Source of the DNA: Sphingosinicella microcystinivorans
Lineage (GTDB): Bacteria > Pseudomonadota > Alphaproteobacteria > Sphingomonadales > Sphingomonadaceae
Reading direction: 5' to 3'
Assembly: GCF_027941835.1 (NCBI RefSeq)
Contig: NZ_CP116005.1
Span: 1,069,501-1,133,500, forward strand
Length of the DNA: 64,000 nucleotides
Shown here: piece by piece, positions 1 through 11,583 of the stretch
Position numbering within the stretch: the stretch's first letter is position 1
Layout of the letters: each line of letters begins with the position of its first letter
Translations under genes and position numbers: made by a program
The notes under the pieces: generated by a model
The model's input: only the letters and a program-made list of their open reading frames with translations
Databases searched by the model: none
Told to the model about the DNA's origin: nothing

Positions 1-535
<535 letters not shown>

Positions 536-687
536 TTAGCGCCAGGGGCGTAGCGGCACCGTGACGGCGCTTGCGGCATCGGCCCCGAGCGACGCGCGGA
601 ACCGCTCCGGCCCGTCCTCCGGGTAGCGGCGGAACACGTCCGCATGGGCAGATACCATGACTGGGCGCTCCGGCCTGCCGCGCGCCG

Positions 688-2049
688 TCACGAGACCCTT
701 GCCTTCCGGGCGCGCGCGAACGCCCACATCGCCGCGCCGAGACCCGCCCAGAGCGCCAGCGCCGCGGCCTCCGGCAGGCGTTCGCCCGCGTCCGCGAGGA
801 TCGTCCATGCCGAATAGATCGCCACGCCCGCGAGCGCGAGCACCCCCACCCACGCAGCCAGCACGGGAAAGCCGCCAGCTCCCGAGCCGCGCCGGAGCGC
901 GAGGCTCGACAGGCAGGCGCCGATGAAGGCAACCGCGAAGCCCATCGCACCGATCTGCACCAGCGGTTCGATGAAGGCGCGGCCCACGAGACCGCCGAGG
1001 AGCGCGATCACGCCCACGAACAGCACGGCGTTCGCGGGCGTGCCGTTCTTCGAATGCACGCACGCGAGCGCTGACGGCAGGGCGCCGTCCTGCGCCAGCG
1101 CATAGAGCAGCCGCGAGGCCGCGAACATCGCCGCGTTCCACGCGCTGAGCAGCGCGACGACGCCGGCGACGAGCACGATACGGCCGCCCCACGGACCCGC
1201 CACCGCCTCCATCGCCGCCACCACCGGAAGCTCCGCGCCGTCGAGGACACCGCGCGGCGCGGCGAAGGCGGTGGCGGTGATGACGGCGACGTAGAACAGC
1301 GTCGTCAGCAGGATCACCATGCCGAGCAAACCGGCGAGCGCGCGCGCCGCCGGGCGTTCCCGCGCCTCGCCGAGCGCCTGCGGCAGCGCGTTGAAACCGC
1401 AGAACCACGCCGGCACCATCACGAGCACGGCGAGCACGCCGCGCCACGGCGCCTCCGCAGGCAGAAACCCCGGCTCCAGATTGGCGGGCGTACCTCCGGC
1501 GAAACCGATGGCGACGAATCCGAAGCTCAGCAGCACCTTGCCCACCGTGACCGCCACCTGCACGCGCGCCGATTGGCGCGCGCCGAAATAGTTGATCGCG
1601 GTGAAGAACAGCGCGCCGCCGATGATGACGGCAAGGTCGAGCAGGCGCACCGGCACGCCGACCGACGTGTAGAGCGTCGGCCCGGTGAAATCCGGCACCA
1701 GCACGCCGAGCAGCCACGCGAGCGCCAGCCCTTCGAAGCCGCAGATGCCGACGTAGCCGAGAAGCGCGCTCCAGCCGACCACGAAGCCCCAGCCGCGCCC
1801 GAACGCCATCGAGACATAGCCGTACTCGCCGTTCGCCTCCGGCGCCCGCGTCGCGGCCTCGGCGTAGCAGAGCGCGACGAGCCCCATCACCGCGCCGCCG
1901 ACGAGGAACGCGAGTGCGGCCCCCAGCGGTCCCGCGCGCGCGATCCAGCCGCCGGTCACGACGATCCAGCCGACGCCGATCGTCGTCCCCATGCCGATCG
2001 CGGCCAGCTGCAACGGCGTGAGCGTGCGCCGAAGGCCGGGTGCGCTCAC
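688..2049 (-). CDS. APC-family amino acid permease
   Basis: A 453-residue, very hydrophobic protein with about 12 predicted membrane segments. The first helix carries the APC-type stretch AAIGMGTTIGVGWIVVTGG, where the GxG-rich unwound part of TM1 binds the substrate amino group in this superfamily. It is probably an inner-membrane amino acid or amine importer. The GTG start at 2049 overlaps the TGA of the upstream acyl-CoA ligase by 4 nt (GTGA), which suggests translational coupling. It is similar in type to the permease at 19834-21264, which belongs to the second catabolic cluster. The substrate cannot be read from the sequence. Confidence 0.88.
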   Translation of the reverse strand: MSAPGLRRTLTPLQLAAIGMGTTIGVGWIVVTGGWIARAGPLGAALAFLVGGAVMGLVALCYAEAATRAPEANGEYGYVSMAFGRGWGFVVGWSALLGYVGICGFEGLALAWLLGVLVPDFTGPTLYTSVGVPVRLLDLAVIIGGALFFTAINYFGARQSARVQVAVTVGKVLLSFGFVAIGFAGGTPANLEPGFLPAEAPWRGVLAVLVMVPAWFCGFNALPQALGEARERPAARALAGLLGMVILLTTLFYVAVITATAFAAPRGVLDGAELPVVAAMEAVAGPWGGRIVLVAGVVALLSAWNAAMFAASRLLYALAQDGALPSALACVHSKNGTPANAVLFVGVIALLGGLVGRAFIEPLVQIGAMGFAVAFIGACLSSLALRRGSGAGGFPVLAAWVGVLALAGVAIYSAWTILADAGERLPEAAALALWAGLGAAMWAFARARKARVS

Positions 2050-3587
2050 CCGCGCGTTTCCGCGAACAGGCGTTTCAGCGCCGGCTTGTCGATCTTTTCG
2101 GTCGGCGTCTTGGGCAGCAGGTCGAGGAACAGGACGTGCTCCGGCACCATGTAGCGCGCCATGCGCCCTTCGCAGTAGGCGCGCAGCTCGTCGTCGGTGA
2201 GCACGGCGCCGGGGCGGAGCACCACCGCGACGGCGACGTCCTCCTCCGTCGCCGGGCTCGGCACGCCGAACGCCGCGGCCTCGAACACCGCCGGATGCGT
2301 CTCGATGGCGCGCTCGATCTCGAGCGCCGACATGTTCTCGCCGCGGCGGCGGATGATGTCCTTCTTCCGGCCCGCGAAATAGAGATTGCCCGCCGCGTCC
2401 AGCCGCCCGAGGTCGCCCGTGTAATACCAGCCGTCGCGGATCAGCTCCGCGTTCACCTCGGGCATGCCGAGATAGCCGCTGAACATCAGCGTCGGATCGT
2501 GGGGCCGCGTGACGATCTCGCCGACCTCGCCGGTGGGAACCGGATTGCCTGCGTCGTCGAGCAGTTTGAGCGCGAACTCCGGCGCGGTCCGGCCGCAGCT
2601 GCCCTTGGGATAGGTTTCGCCGAGGTTCTGGAACACGCACACGCCGCCTTCGGTGCTGCCGTAGCCCTCGAACAGCGGGAAGCCGAAGCGGGCCTCGAAG
2701 TCCGCGCGGAATTCCGGCATCGGCAGCCCCCACGCGAGGCGGACGCGATGCTCGCGGTCGCGCGGATCGGGCGGGCGCTGATAGAGGAAGGTGAGCGTCG
2801 AGCCCATGAAATCGAACATCGTGGCGTCGAAGGCCCGGATATCGTCCCAGAAGCGCGAGACGCTGAAGCGTTCGCCGAGCGCGGCCGTCGCGCCCGTGAC
2901 GAGCGATCCCATCACCGTGCCGATGGTCGCATCCCAGTGATAGAGCGGGAACGGGCAATAGACGACATCGCTCTCCCTCAAATCGAAATGGCGCGAGGTG
3001 AGCCGCGCCTGCCCGACGAGATAGCCGTGGCTGAGCTGCACGGGCTTCGACACGCCCGTCGAGCCCGACGTGAACTGGATCATGGCGATCGTCGTGCGCT
3101 CCACGCCGGCGCACGGCGCAGGCGTCTCCGCCGCGATGTCTTCCAGACCGCGGACGCGGACCGGGCCCATGTCGGGTGCAGGCGCGCCGACGACGATCAC
3201 ATCCTGCACCGAAGGGAGATCGGGCAGCACGCCGGCGATCAGTTCGGCGAAGTGCGGCGCCAGGACGATCAGCCGCGCGCCCGTCGCGTTCAGCGCGGCG
3301 ACCAGCTGGGCACCGCGGAACTCGGTGTTGATCGGCGCCCATACCGCGCCCAGCCGCATGAGCGCGAACCATGCCGCGGCGGCGGCGATGCCGTTCGGCA
3401 AGAAGGTCGGCACGATGTCGCCGGGGCGAACGCCGGCGGTGTGGAGCCGCCCGGCCGTGGCCTCGGCAAGCGCGAGAATCGCGGCGTAGCTGACACGCCC
3501 GCTGTGGAACCGCAGGAAGTCCTTGCCTGCAAGCGTTTCCGCCTGCGCCTCGAGCAGGTCCCAGGCCAGAAGATCGTCGTTTTTCAT
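2046..3587 (-). CDS. Class I adenylate-forming acyl-CoA ligase
   Basis: A 513-residue ANL-superfamily enzyme. Seen: the phosphate-binding loop TSGSTGVSKP (about residue 178), the aromatic/adenine motif EGYGSTEGG, the YYTGDLG motif with the ribose-binding Asp, the hinge FAGRKKDIIRRRGENMSALE and the C-terminal lysine motif PKTPTEKIDK. It should activate a carboxylic acid to its CoA thioester through an acyl-AMP. The ATG overlaps the TGA of the aminotransferase by one base (TGATG). An aminotransferase followed by a CoA ligase suggests that an amino acid is deaminated to an oxo acid and then activated. The acid is unknown; aryl or medium-chain acids are plausible. Confidence 0.9.
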   Translation of the reverse strand: MKNDDLLAWDLLEAQAETLAGKDFLRFHSGRVSYAAILALAEATAGRLHTAGVRPGDIVPTFLPNGIAAAAAWFALMRLGAVWAPINTEFRGAQLVAALNATGARLIVLAPHFAELIAGVLPDLPSVQDVIVVGAPAPDMGPVRVRGLEDIAAETPAPCAGVERTTIAMIQFTSGSTGVSKPVQLSHGYLVGQARLTSRHFDLRESDVVYCPFPLYHWDATIGTVMGSLVTGATAALGERFSVSRFWDDIRAFDATMFDFMGSTLTFLYQRPPDPRDREHRVRLAWGLPMPEFRADFEARFGFPLFEGYGSTEGGVCVFQNLGETYPKGSCGRTAPEFALKLLDDAGNPVPTGEVGEIVTRPHDPTLMFSGYLGMPEVNAELIRDGWYYTGDLGRLDAAGNLYFAGRKKDIIRRRGENMSALEIERAIETHPAVFEAAAFGVPSPATEEDVAVAVVLRPGAVLTDDELRAYCEGRMARYMVPEHVLFLDLLPKTPTEKIDKPALKRLFAETRG

Positions 3588-4933
3588 CACAGCAGCCCGT
3601 CGGCGCGGCAATCGTCGAGCGCCTCGATGAACGCGCCGGTGGCGCGGTCGATCATGGCGTCGTCGTGCGCGGCGGAGAGGAAATAGACGTGGAAGCTCGG
3701 CAGGAGCACGCCGCGATCGAGCACGAGCGCGTAGAATGCCTCCTCGGCGGCGCGATTGCTCGGGTAGGTCTCGCGGAAGGAATGGATCGGGCCTTTCCGG
3801 AAATGAAAGCACTGGATCGACGCGGCGTGCATCAGCGTCACGTCCATTTCGTGCGTCTCGCAGTGCGCGGCAACCGCTCCGGCCATGCGCGCGCCCCGCG
3901 CCTCGAGCGCGGGATAGAGCGTGTCCTTGCGCGCCTTCAGCGCGCGCAGCGTCGCCGCGCCCGCGGCCATGGTCAGCGGATTGCCGTTGAAGGTTCCGCC
4001 CGCGAACACGCCCGCCGTGCCGCCTTTGGCGAACAGCCCGAGAATATCGGCGCGGCCGCACACCGCGCCGACAGCCGTGCCCCCGCCGATGATCTTGCCG
4101 AACGCCGCGAGATCGGGCGTGACGCCGTAATAGACCTGCCCGCCGCCGTAGGCGAGGCGGAAGCCCGTCACCACCTCGTCGAACATCAGGAGCACGCCCG
4201 CCTCGTCGCACACCGCCCTGAGGTCGCGCAGATAGGCGCCGTTGTCGAGATGCGGCACGGTGTTCTGAACGGGCTGGATCACGACCAGCGCCAGCTCGTC
4301 CCGGTGCTTGCGGATGAGATCGAACGCGGCCGCGTTCCGATAGGGCAGCGCGAGCATCGTCCGGTCGCGCACCGCGCCGGGAATGCCGCCGCCGACCGTC
4401 CTGATGCCCGGTGCCGCCTCCGGCGTCGTCGGGTCTTCCTGCACCAGCGCATAGTCGTGCGTGCCGTGGTAGCCGCCGCCGAACACCGCGACCCGGTCCT
4501 TGCCCGTGAACGCGCGCGCGAGCCGCATCGCGAACATCGTGGCTTCCGTGCCCGAGTTCTGGAACGCTACTTTCCCGGCGCACGGCACGGCCTCCGCGAG
4601 CAGCTCGGCGAGCTCGATCTGGGCGGTGCCCGGCAGGATCGTGTGCCAGCCCCTGTCGATCTGGCGGTGCATCGCGGCCACCACCTCGGGCGGGCGGTGG
4701 CCGAGGACGAGCGACCCGAAGCCCATCGCGAGATCGAGGTAGGCGTTGCCGTCCACGTCCGTCATCCACGCCCCGTCGCCGCTTTCGATGTAAAGCGGCA
4801 CCGGCATCGCAAAGGTGGGAACCGCCTCGAGCGCGAGCAGCCGCGCGGCGCGCGGGCGCATCGCCGCCGAGCCCCGCGTGCGGGCGCGCAGCCTCTCGAG
4901 CGCCGCAGCCTTGCGAGGCGTTGCATCAGACAT
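3587..4933 (-). CDS. Class III PLP aminotransferase (glutamate-1-semialdehyde aminomutase-like)
   Basis: A 448-residue fold-type I aminotransferase. Seen: the PLP phosphate motif NSGTEATM (residues 126-133), Asp252-Glu253 in FDEVVTGFR, and the Schiff-base lysine K280 in AFGKIIGGG. This layout is typical of the GSA-aminomutase-like branch, which also includes beta-phenylalanine and other beta-amino-acid aminotransferases. It is unlikely to be the tetrapyrrole HemL because it sits in a catabolic operon between a TonB receptor and a CoA ligase. Inference: it converts an imported amino compound, perhaps a beta-amino acid, to an oxo acid. A hairpin (4952-4980) separates it from the receptor gene upstream. 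Confidence 0.88.
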   Translation of the reverse strand: MSDATPRKAAALERLRARTRGSAAMRPRAARLLALEAVPTFAMPVPLYIESGDGAWMTDVDGNAYLDLAMGFGSLVLGHRPPEVVAAMHRQIDRGWHTILPGTAQIELAELLAEAVPCAGKVAFQNSGTEATMFAMRLARAFTGKDRVAVFGGGYHGTHDYALVQEDPTTPEAAPGIRTVGGGIPGAVRDRTMLALPYRNAAAFDLIRKHRDELALVVIQPVQNTVPHLDNGAYLRDLRAVCDEAGVLLMFDEVVTGFRLAYGGGQVYYGVTPDLAAFGKIIGGGTAVGAVCGRADILGLFAKGGTAGVFAGGTFNGNPLTMAAGAATLRALKARKDTLYPALEARGARMAGAVAAHCETHEMDVTLMHAASIQCFHFRKGPIHSFRETYPSNRAAEEAFYALVLDRGVLLPSFHVYFLSAAHDDAMIDRATGAFIEALDDCRADGLL

Positions 4934-4951
4934 CGTGATCTCCGAAGTGGC

Positions 4952-4980
4952 GGCGCGCCCATGAACGATGCGGGCGCGCC
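4952..4980 (-). terminator. Intercistronic hairpin after TonB receptor
   Basis: A perfect 9-bp inverted repeat (4952-4960 GGCGCGCCC and 4972-4980 GGGCGCGCC) with an 11-nt loop lies between the receptor stop and the aminotransferase start. No U-tract follows on the minus strand, so it is more likely an attenuator or an mRNA-stabilising stem that sets receptor and enzyme levels apart than a full terminator. A similar hairpin sits at the same place in the second cluster (13203-13236). Confidence 0.6.
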
Positions 4981-4999
4981 CCTGTGCTGAAAACGGGCG

Positions 5000-7174
<2,175 letters not shown>

Positions 7175-7235
7175 GAGCCCCTCCCTGCTGCCCGCTGGAA
7201 ATCCAGATCGGGATCGTGTCTAATTTCCCCTCGCG

Positions 7236-7272
7236 TATACGACCGTATATAACGAATGTATACGTCTGTATA
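7236..7272. promoter_or_regulatory. Two tandem palindromes in the divergent TonB receptor/TetR promoter
   Basis: TATACGACCGTATA at 7236-7249 is a perfect palindrome with a 2-nt centre. TATACGTCTGTATA at 7259-7272 is the same box with one mismatched arm base. The centres are 23 bp apart, about two helical turns, so two dimers could bind the same face. The pair lies between the receptor start (7174) and the TetR start (7297), where an autoregulatory TetR-family repressor would act. Binding is inferred, not shown. Confidence 0.7.
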
Positions 7273-7296
7273 GTCCTGTTTTGAAGGAACACGATC

Positions 7297-7890
7297 GTGA
7301 GTCAGGTCGAGGCCCCGGGCCGCCGCCAGCTTCTGAAGGCCGGGATGAAGCTGTTCGCCGAACGGGGCTTCGCTGCCGTGGGCCTGCGCGAGATCGCTGC
7401 CGAGGCCGGTGTCTCGCTCGGGCTGGTGCGCACGCATTTCGGATCGAAGGACGGCCTGCGCGAAGCCATCGACGCGCATGTTCTCGAGGAGATTCGCGCG
7501 CTTTATGCGGCCGTGCTGGAGCATTCCTCCGTAGAGGTGCTCGAACAGGCGGTCGAGGATGCGCTCGACTGGATTCCCCGCGACCGGGATGCGCTCATGT
7601 ACGCGCGCATGTCGCTGATGGAGCGCACGCCCGGCAGCCAGGCGCTGTTCGACGAGATGTTGGCCGTGATGCGCCAGTTCGTGGACAACAATGCGCGGCT
7701 CGGCTTCCTGCAAGCGGACGTCGACCGCGAGTGGGCCGCGATCTACATGGTGTTCGACTTCATCGGCCCGGCCGTCATCGAGCCGTTCGCCCAGCAGGCG
7801 TTCGGCAAGTCCATGTACTCGAAGACGATGATCTCGGAACGCAACGCGTTCATGATCCGCCTGTTCACGCGCGGCTTTCTCAAGCGCTAG
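7297..7890 (+). CDS. TetR-family transcriptional regulator
   Basis: 197 residues with a GTG start at 7297, supported by the upstream GAAGGA ribosome-binding site at about 7283-7288. The N-terminal helix-turn-helix is clear: LFAERGFAAVGLREIAAEAG, then VSLGLVRTHFGSKDGLREAI (about residues 16-55). The C-terminal ligand-binding domain is all-helical and not family-diagnostic. It is divergent from the TonB receptor operon, and the two palindromes at 7236-7272 are the likely operator. It probably represses the 1-7174 operon until the substrate or a breakdown product binds. Convergent with the symporter gene. Confidence 0.9.
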   Translation: MSQVEAPGRRQLLKAGMKLFAERGFAAVGLREIAAEAGVSLGLVRTHFGSKDGLREAIDAHVLEEIRALYAAVLEHSSVEVLEQAVEDALDWIPRDRDALMYARMSLMERTPGSQALFDEMLAVMRQFVDNNARLGFLQADVDREWAAIYMVFDFIGPAVIEPFAQQAFGKSMYSKTMISERNAFMIRLFTRGFLKR

Positions 7891-7902
7891 AGCGCGATCG
7901 TT

Positions 7903-9294
7903 TCAGCTTCCGATGATACCGGCGAGCAGCACCGCCGCGATGAGCGCGGGCGCCACCAGCCGCAGCAGGAAGCGCCACAGCCGCATCAGCTTCGGCCGCC
8001 CGGCGCCGAGTTCTTGCTCGAGGATGGGCAGCGGCATGATCCAGCCCACGAACAGCGCGATCAGGATGTTGATCAGCGGCAGCATGATGTTCGAGGTGAT
8101 GAAGTCGACGATCTGGAACACCGTCATTCCCGCAAAGGGCGCGAGGAAACCGAGGGGGTGCCAGTCCGCCCAGAGGTTGAACGACAACACCGTGCCCAGA
8201 CCCAGAACCCAGCTCACGACGCCGATGACGATGGCGGCGGCGACGCGCGGTATCCCCCGCTCCTCCGACCAGGCGACCGAGGGCTCCATGCCCGCGATGG
8301 CGGACGTGAGCGCGGCGAAGCTCGCCAGGATGAAGAAGAGCGTGCCGAAGAACGTGCCGCCCGGCATCTGCCCGAAGGCGATCGGCAGCGTGACGAGCAC
8401 CAGCCCCGGTCCGCCCGCCGGGTCCAGCCCGTTGGCGAACACCAGCGGGAAGATGGCGAAGCCCGCGATCATGGCGCAGACGGGCACCGACAGCGCCACC
8501 TTGATGGCCGACGCCGCGATCGACATGCGGTGCGTCAGGTACGACCCGTAGGTCATCATGATCGCCATGCCCGTTCCGATGGTGAAGAAGGACAGGCCGA
8601 CGGCGGTCAGCATGTTGCGCAGCGTCAGCGCCTCGAAATCGGGCTTCAGCAGGAAGGTGAGCCCGCGCTGCCAGTCGCCCTCGACCATCGCGTAGCCGAC
8701 CAGCAGCAGCAGGATCAGCAGCAGCGCGGTCATGAACATCTCGGACGAACGCTCGATCCCCTTGCGGATGCCGAACGCGATCACGAACACGGTCGCCGCC
8801 ATGAACAGCCCGTGCCAGAGCCCAAGGCTCCACGGATCGGCCATGAAGCGATCGTAGAGGCCGACGACCTCGGCCGCCGGGCGATCCCGGAACTGCCCCG
8901 TCGCGGTCTTGGCGGTGTAGGCGAACACCCAGCCGCCGACCACGCTGTAATAGGTGCCGATGGCGAACACCGCCAGAATGCTGGCCCCGCCCATCCATGC
9001 CCAGCGCGGGCTCGCCCCCACGTCGGTCGCCACGCGCCGCATCGCCGTCGCCGGGTCGGCCTGCCCGCGCCGCCCCAGCATCAGCTCGGCGATCAGCACG
9101 GGCACGGTGATGATCGCGCAGGTCAGCAGATAGACCACGACGAAGGCGCCGCCGCCGCCGGAGCCGGCCAGGTAGGGAAACTTCCAGATGCTGCCGAGAC
9201 CGATCGCGGCGGTCATGGCGGACAGGATGAAGGTCAGGTTCGATGTCCAGTGGGCGTGGCCTTTCTCACGCGCCGCCGTATCGTCCGCGCTCAC
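7903..9294 (-). CDS. NSS-family sodium-dependent amino acid/amine symporter
   Basis: 463 residues with about 12 membrane segments. The first transmembrane segment carries the neurotransmitter-sodium-symporter signature GLGSIWKFPYLAGSGGGGAF, the unwound helix that binds Na+ and substrate in LeuT-like proteins. It probably imports an amino acid or small amine with sodium across the inner membrane. Its ATG overlaps the TGA of the FAD oxidoreductase by 4 nt, so it is the last gene of the leftward operon that starts with the gamma-glutamyltransferase homologue. Together with the POT and APC transporters nearby, it gives this locus three kinds of amino-compound uptake. Confidence 0.92.
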   Translation of the reverse strand: MSADDTAAREKGHAHWTSNLTFILSAMTAAIGLGSIWKFPYLAGSGGGGAFVVVYLLTCAIITVPVLIAELMLGRRGQADPATAMRRVATDVGASPRWAWMGGASILAVFAIGTYYSVVGGWVFAYTAKTATGQFRDRPAAEVVGLYDRFMADPWSLGLWHGLFMAATVFVIAFGIRKGIERSSEMFMTALLLILLLLVGYAMVEGDWQRGLTFLLKPDFEALTLRNMLTAVGLSFFTIGTGMAIMMTYGSYLTHRMSIAASAIKVALSVPVCAMIAGFAIFPLVFANGLDPAGGPGLVLVTLPIAFGQMPGGTFFGTLFFILASFAALTSAIAGMEPSVAWSEERGIPRVAAAIVIGVVSWVLGLGTVLSFNLWADWHPLGFLAPFAGMTVFQIVDFITSNIMLPLINILIALFVGWIMPLPILEQELGAGRPKLMRLWRFLLRLVAPALIAAVLLAGIIGS

Positions 9295-10601
9295 CCGAAC
9301 ACCGTGTTGCTGGACTCCGCGCTGGGCATGCGCCTGCGGGAGAAGAAACCGAGGTTCAGCGGAAGATCGAGCCGCGGCAGGGTGAACTCGAGCGGCTGCG
9401 CGTCATGGTCTCCGCCCGCCGTCACGTACTCGACGAGAGACGCCATCAGCTCCCCGACCATCGGCGCATTCTTGAACTGGTTGCCGCTGGTGCCGACGGC
9501 CATGAAATAGCCGGGCAGGTCCGACCGGTCGTAGACGGGAATCCAGTCGCTGCTGACATCGTAGAGCGCGACGATGCCGCTGGTCTTGTTCGGAATGCGC
9601 AGGTCCGGGAAGCGAAGCGCCGCCCGCCAGACCTGGTTGGTCCACTGGTCGGTGAAATTCCCGTCCAGCGCAGCCGGGTCCACCCATTCCAGCGTGTCGC
9701 AGGGCGGCTCCAGCGAGCCCACCACCAGCCGGTCGCCGGTCTCGGGCCGCATGTATACGCCTCCGTCGCCGTCGGAGAGCACGCGGGCGTGGCCGCCGGA
9801 AAGCCCGGGCGGCGCGTCGAGATAGGCGACCTCGTTGCGCAGCGCCCGCATCGTCACCTGCATCCCCGCCAGCACGTCCTCGCCGGCAAGCCGGTTGACG
9901 GCGGTCGAGAACGGGCCGCCTGCATTGATCACGACCGGGCTGTCGATCCGGCTTCCGTCCGCGAGCGTCACGCCTTCGACCGCGCCGCCCGCCCGCCGGA
10001 TCGCCGCGACCTCGGCCCGGAAGCGGAATCGCGCGCCGTGCGCCTCCGCCGCGGCCTGCAGGTTCCGCGCCGCCAGCTGCGGATCGTTTATGTAGCCCCC
10101 CGGCACCTTGAGCGCGCCGATCAGCGGGTCCTCGGCCCGGTTTCCGAACAGCGGGTCGTCGATACGGCGAACGGGCTGAAAGCTCGCGACGTCGATGCCC
10201 GGATGTTCGGCCTGAAGCGCATCCGTGCCGAGCAGTTCGCAGGGCACGCCCAGTTGCCGCATGAGGTCCAGCGAGCGGGTGGAAAAGCGGTCCGAGGCGC
10301 TGCGCAGGACGAGGCAGCCGCATTCGATGTAGCGGGCGACCTCCGTCGTCTCGTCCGCCTCGACGAACGCGCGCCAGTCCTGCCAGTGGAAGTGGTTCTC
10401 CCAGGCGAGCGCACAGCCTTCCCAGGTCGAATAATAGGGCCGTATGATCGCGGACGAGAAAGAGGTGGAGCCGTAGCCCGCCGCCGGCAGCCGGTCGATC
10501 ACCGCGACGCGCCGGCCCCGCCGTCCCAACGCCAGCGCGATGGAGCAGCCCATGATCCCGGCGCCGATGATGACGGCGTCGGCCGCCGCGTCCGGCCGCA
10601 T
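9291..10601 (-). CDS. FAD-dependent amine/amino acid oxidoreductase (DAO family)
   Basis: 436 residues. The N-terminal Rossmann fold AVIIGAGIMGCSIALALGRRG carries GxGxxG for FAD at about residues 12-17, and the middle holds DAO-family features such as the GGPFSTAVNRLAG segment. It resembles the sarcosine oxidase beta-subunit, glycine oxidase and dimethylglycine dehydrogenase group, which oxidise secondary or primary amines. Only one nucleotide separates it from the esterase upstream, and it overlaps the symporter downstream by 4 nt. In context it may oxidise the amine released by the decarboxylase or hydrolases of this operon. The substrate is not known. Confidence 0.85.
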   Translation of the reverse strand: MRPDAAADAVIIGAGIMGCSIALALGRRGRRVAVIDRLPAAGYGSTSFSSAIIRPYYSTWEGCALAWENHFHWQDWRAFVEADETTEVARYIECGCLVLRSASDRFSTRSLDLMRQLGVPCELLGTDALQAEHPGIDVASFQPVRRIDDPLFGNRAEDPLIGALKVPGGYINDPQLAARNLQAAAEAHGARFRFRAEVAAIRRAGGAVEGVTLADGSRIDSPVVINAGGPFSTAVNRLAGEDVLAGMQVTMRALRNEVAYLDAPPGLSGGHARVLSDGDGGVYMRPETGDRLVVGSLEPPCDTLEWVDPAALDGNFTDQWTNQVWRAALRFPDLRIPNKTSGIVALYDVSSDWIPVYDRSDLPGYFMAVGTSGNQFKNAPMVGELMASLVEYVTAGGDHDAQPLEFTLPRLDLPLNLGFFSRRRMPSAESSNTVFG

Positions 10602-10602
10602 G

Positions 10603-11583
10603 TTAGCGGCCGTCCCCGGCGCCGGCCTTGAAGAAGGCGAGAAGCCCCGCCGCGAAGGCCGGGATCGGCACGCTGCCGTGACCGTGGCCGGAATAGATGG
10701 TGAGGCCCGAATAGCGCAGCCCCGGATACGCCCGCCCGCGCAGCCGGCTGTCGAACCCCATGAGCTGCGCCGCCGGGTCCGGGTTGCCGAAGGCCGCCAG
10801 CATCTTTTCCTCTTCGGCCTTCATTGCGGGCGGCAGGCCCAGCACGTGGGCAAGCGTGCGCTCGTCGCCGCCCACGGATAGCACCAGCTCTACGGGCAGG
10901 TCCCGATGCCGGGCCGCCCGGTCCGTCTCCAGTTTCAGCGCCTCCTCTTCGCCCCACAGCACCGGCGGGCTTGAAAGCCCGTAGGCGGTGAAGCTCTCGG
11001 GGTGGCGGAACAGCACGTTGAGCCCGAAGGTGCCGCCCAGCGAATGGCCGAACAGGGCCGTTCGGCCGTTGTCGGCCGGAAAGCGCGCGGCGATCGCGGG
11101 CTTCAGCTCCTGCTGGATGAAGGCGAGGAAAGCCTCCGCGCCGCCGGTGCGGATCACCGGCCCTTCACCGACGATCTTGCGGATCAGCTCTTCGTGGGGC
11201 CTGTCTCCGGCAACCGTGAAATCCCGCGTGCGCAGCGTGATGGTCTCCATCGGCCGCGTGACGCGGTATCCGATGCCGACGACGATCACGGGCGCGATGG
11301 CGCCCGCCTCGACCAGCAGCCGCGCCGTCTCGGCCATGAGCGGGAAGTGCCAGTCGGCATCGAGGAGATAGACGACCGGATAGCGCGCGCCCGGCTCCAT
11401 GCCGGGGGGCAGCGCGACGTGAATGCGATAGGTTTCGCCGTTCGCCTTCGCCCTGGTGTCGAACATGACGCCCGAGGCACCGAGGCTGCTCGGCACCGGC
11501 CGGACCATTTCCGCCGCCGACGCGGGCGCGGGCGTCGCCGCCAGCACCAGCGCCAGCGAGACTGCAGCAAAAGTTTTCATCAT
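10603..11583 (-). CDS. Secreted alpha/beta-hydrolase esterase (esterase D/Fes-like)
   Basis: 326 residues with a signal peptide ending near residue 24 (PASAAEM). The putative-esterase fold is shown by YPVVYLLDADWHF, the nucleophile motif FGHSLGG (Ser181) and a C-terminal SGHGHGS that supplies the catalytic His. The closest named relatives are the IroE/Fes-type siderophore esterases and esterase D, which act in the periplasm. ATG 11583 overlaps the TGA of the SnoaL-like gene (ATGA). In this operon it may open an ester or amide bond of the imported substrate. It is not possible to say whether the target is a siderophore. Confidence 0.8.
   Translation of the reverse strand: MMKTFAAVSLALVLAATPAPASAAEMVRPVPSSLGASGVMFDTRAKANGETYRIHVALPPGMEPGARYPVVYLLDADWHFPLMAETARLLVEAGAIAPVIVVGIGYRVTRPMETITLRTRDFTVAGDRPHEELIRKIVGEGPVIRTGGAEAFLAFIQQELKPAIAARFPADNGRTALFGHSLGGTFGLNVLFRHPESFTAYGLSSPPVLWGEEEALKLETDRAARHRDLPVELVLSVGGDERTLAHVLGLPPAMKAEEEKMLAAFGNPDPAAQLMGFDSRLRGRAYPGLRYSGLTIYSGHGHGSVPIPAFAAGLLAFFKAGAGDGR

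Noticed and set aside
536-658. 40-codon minus-strand ORF between the permease and pip
   Set aside because: Starts at an ATG but has no clear ribosome-binding site or family resemblance; likely chance in GC-rich DNA.
2040-3686. Long plus-strand ORF antisense to the CoA ligase
   Set aside because: Arg/Ala/His-rich translation without domain features; it mirrors codon bias of the real gene.
3587-4933. Housekeeping glutamate-1-semialdehyde aminomutase (hemL)
   Set aside because: Alphaproteobacteria normally make 5-aminolevulinate by HemA/ALAS, and the gene is in a TonB catabolic operon.
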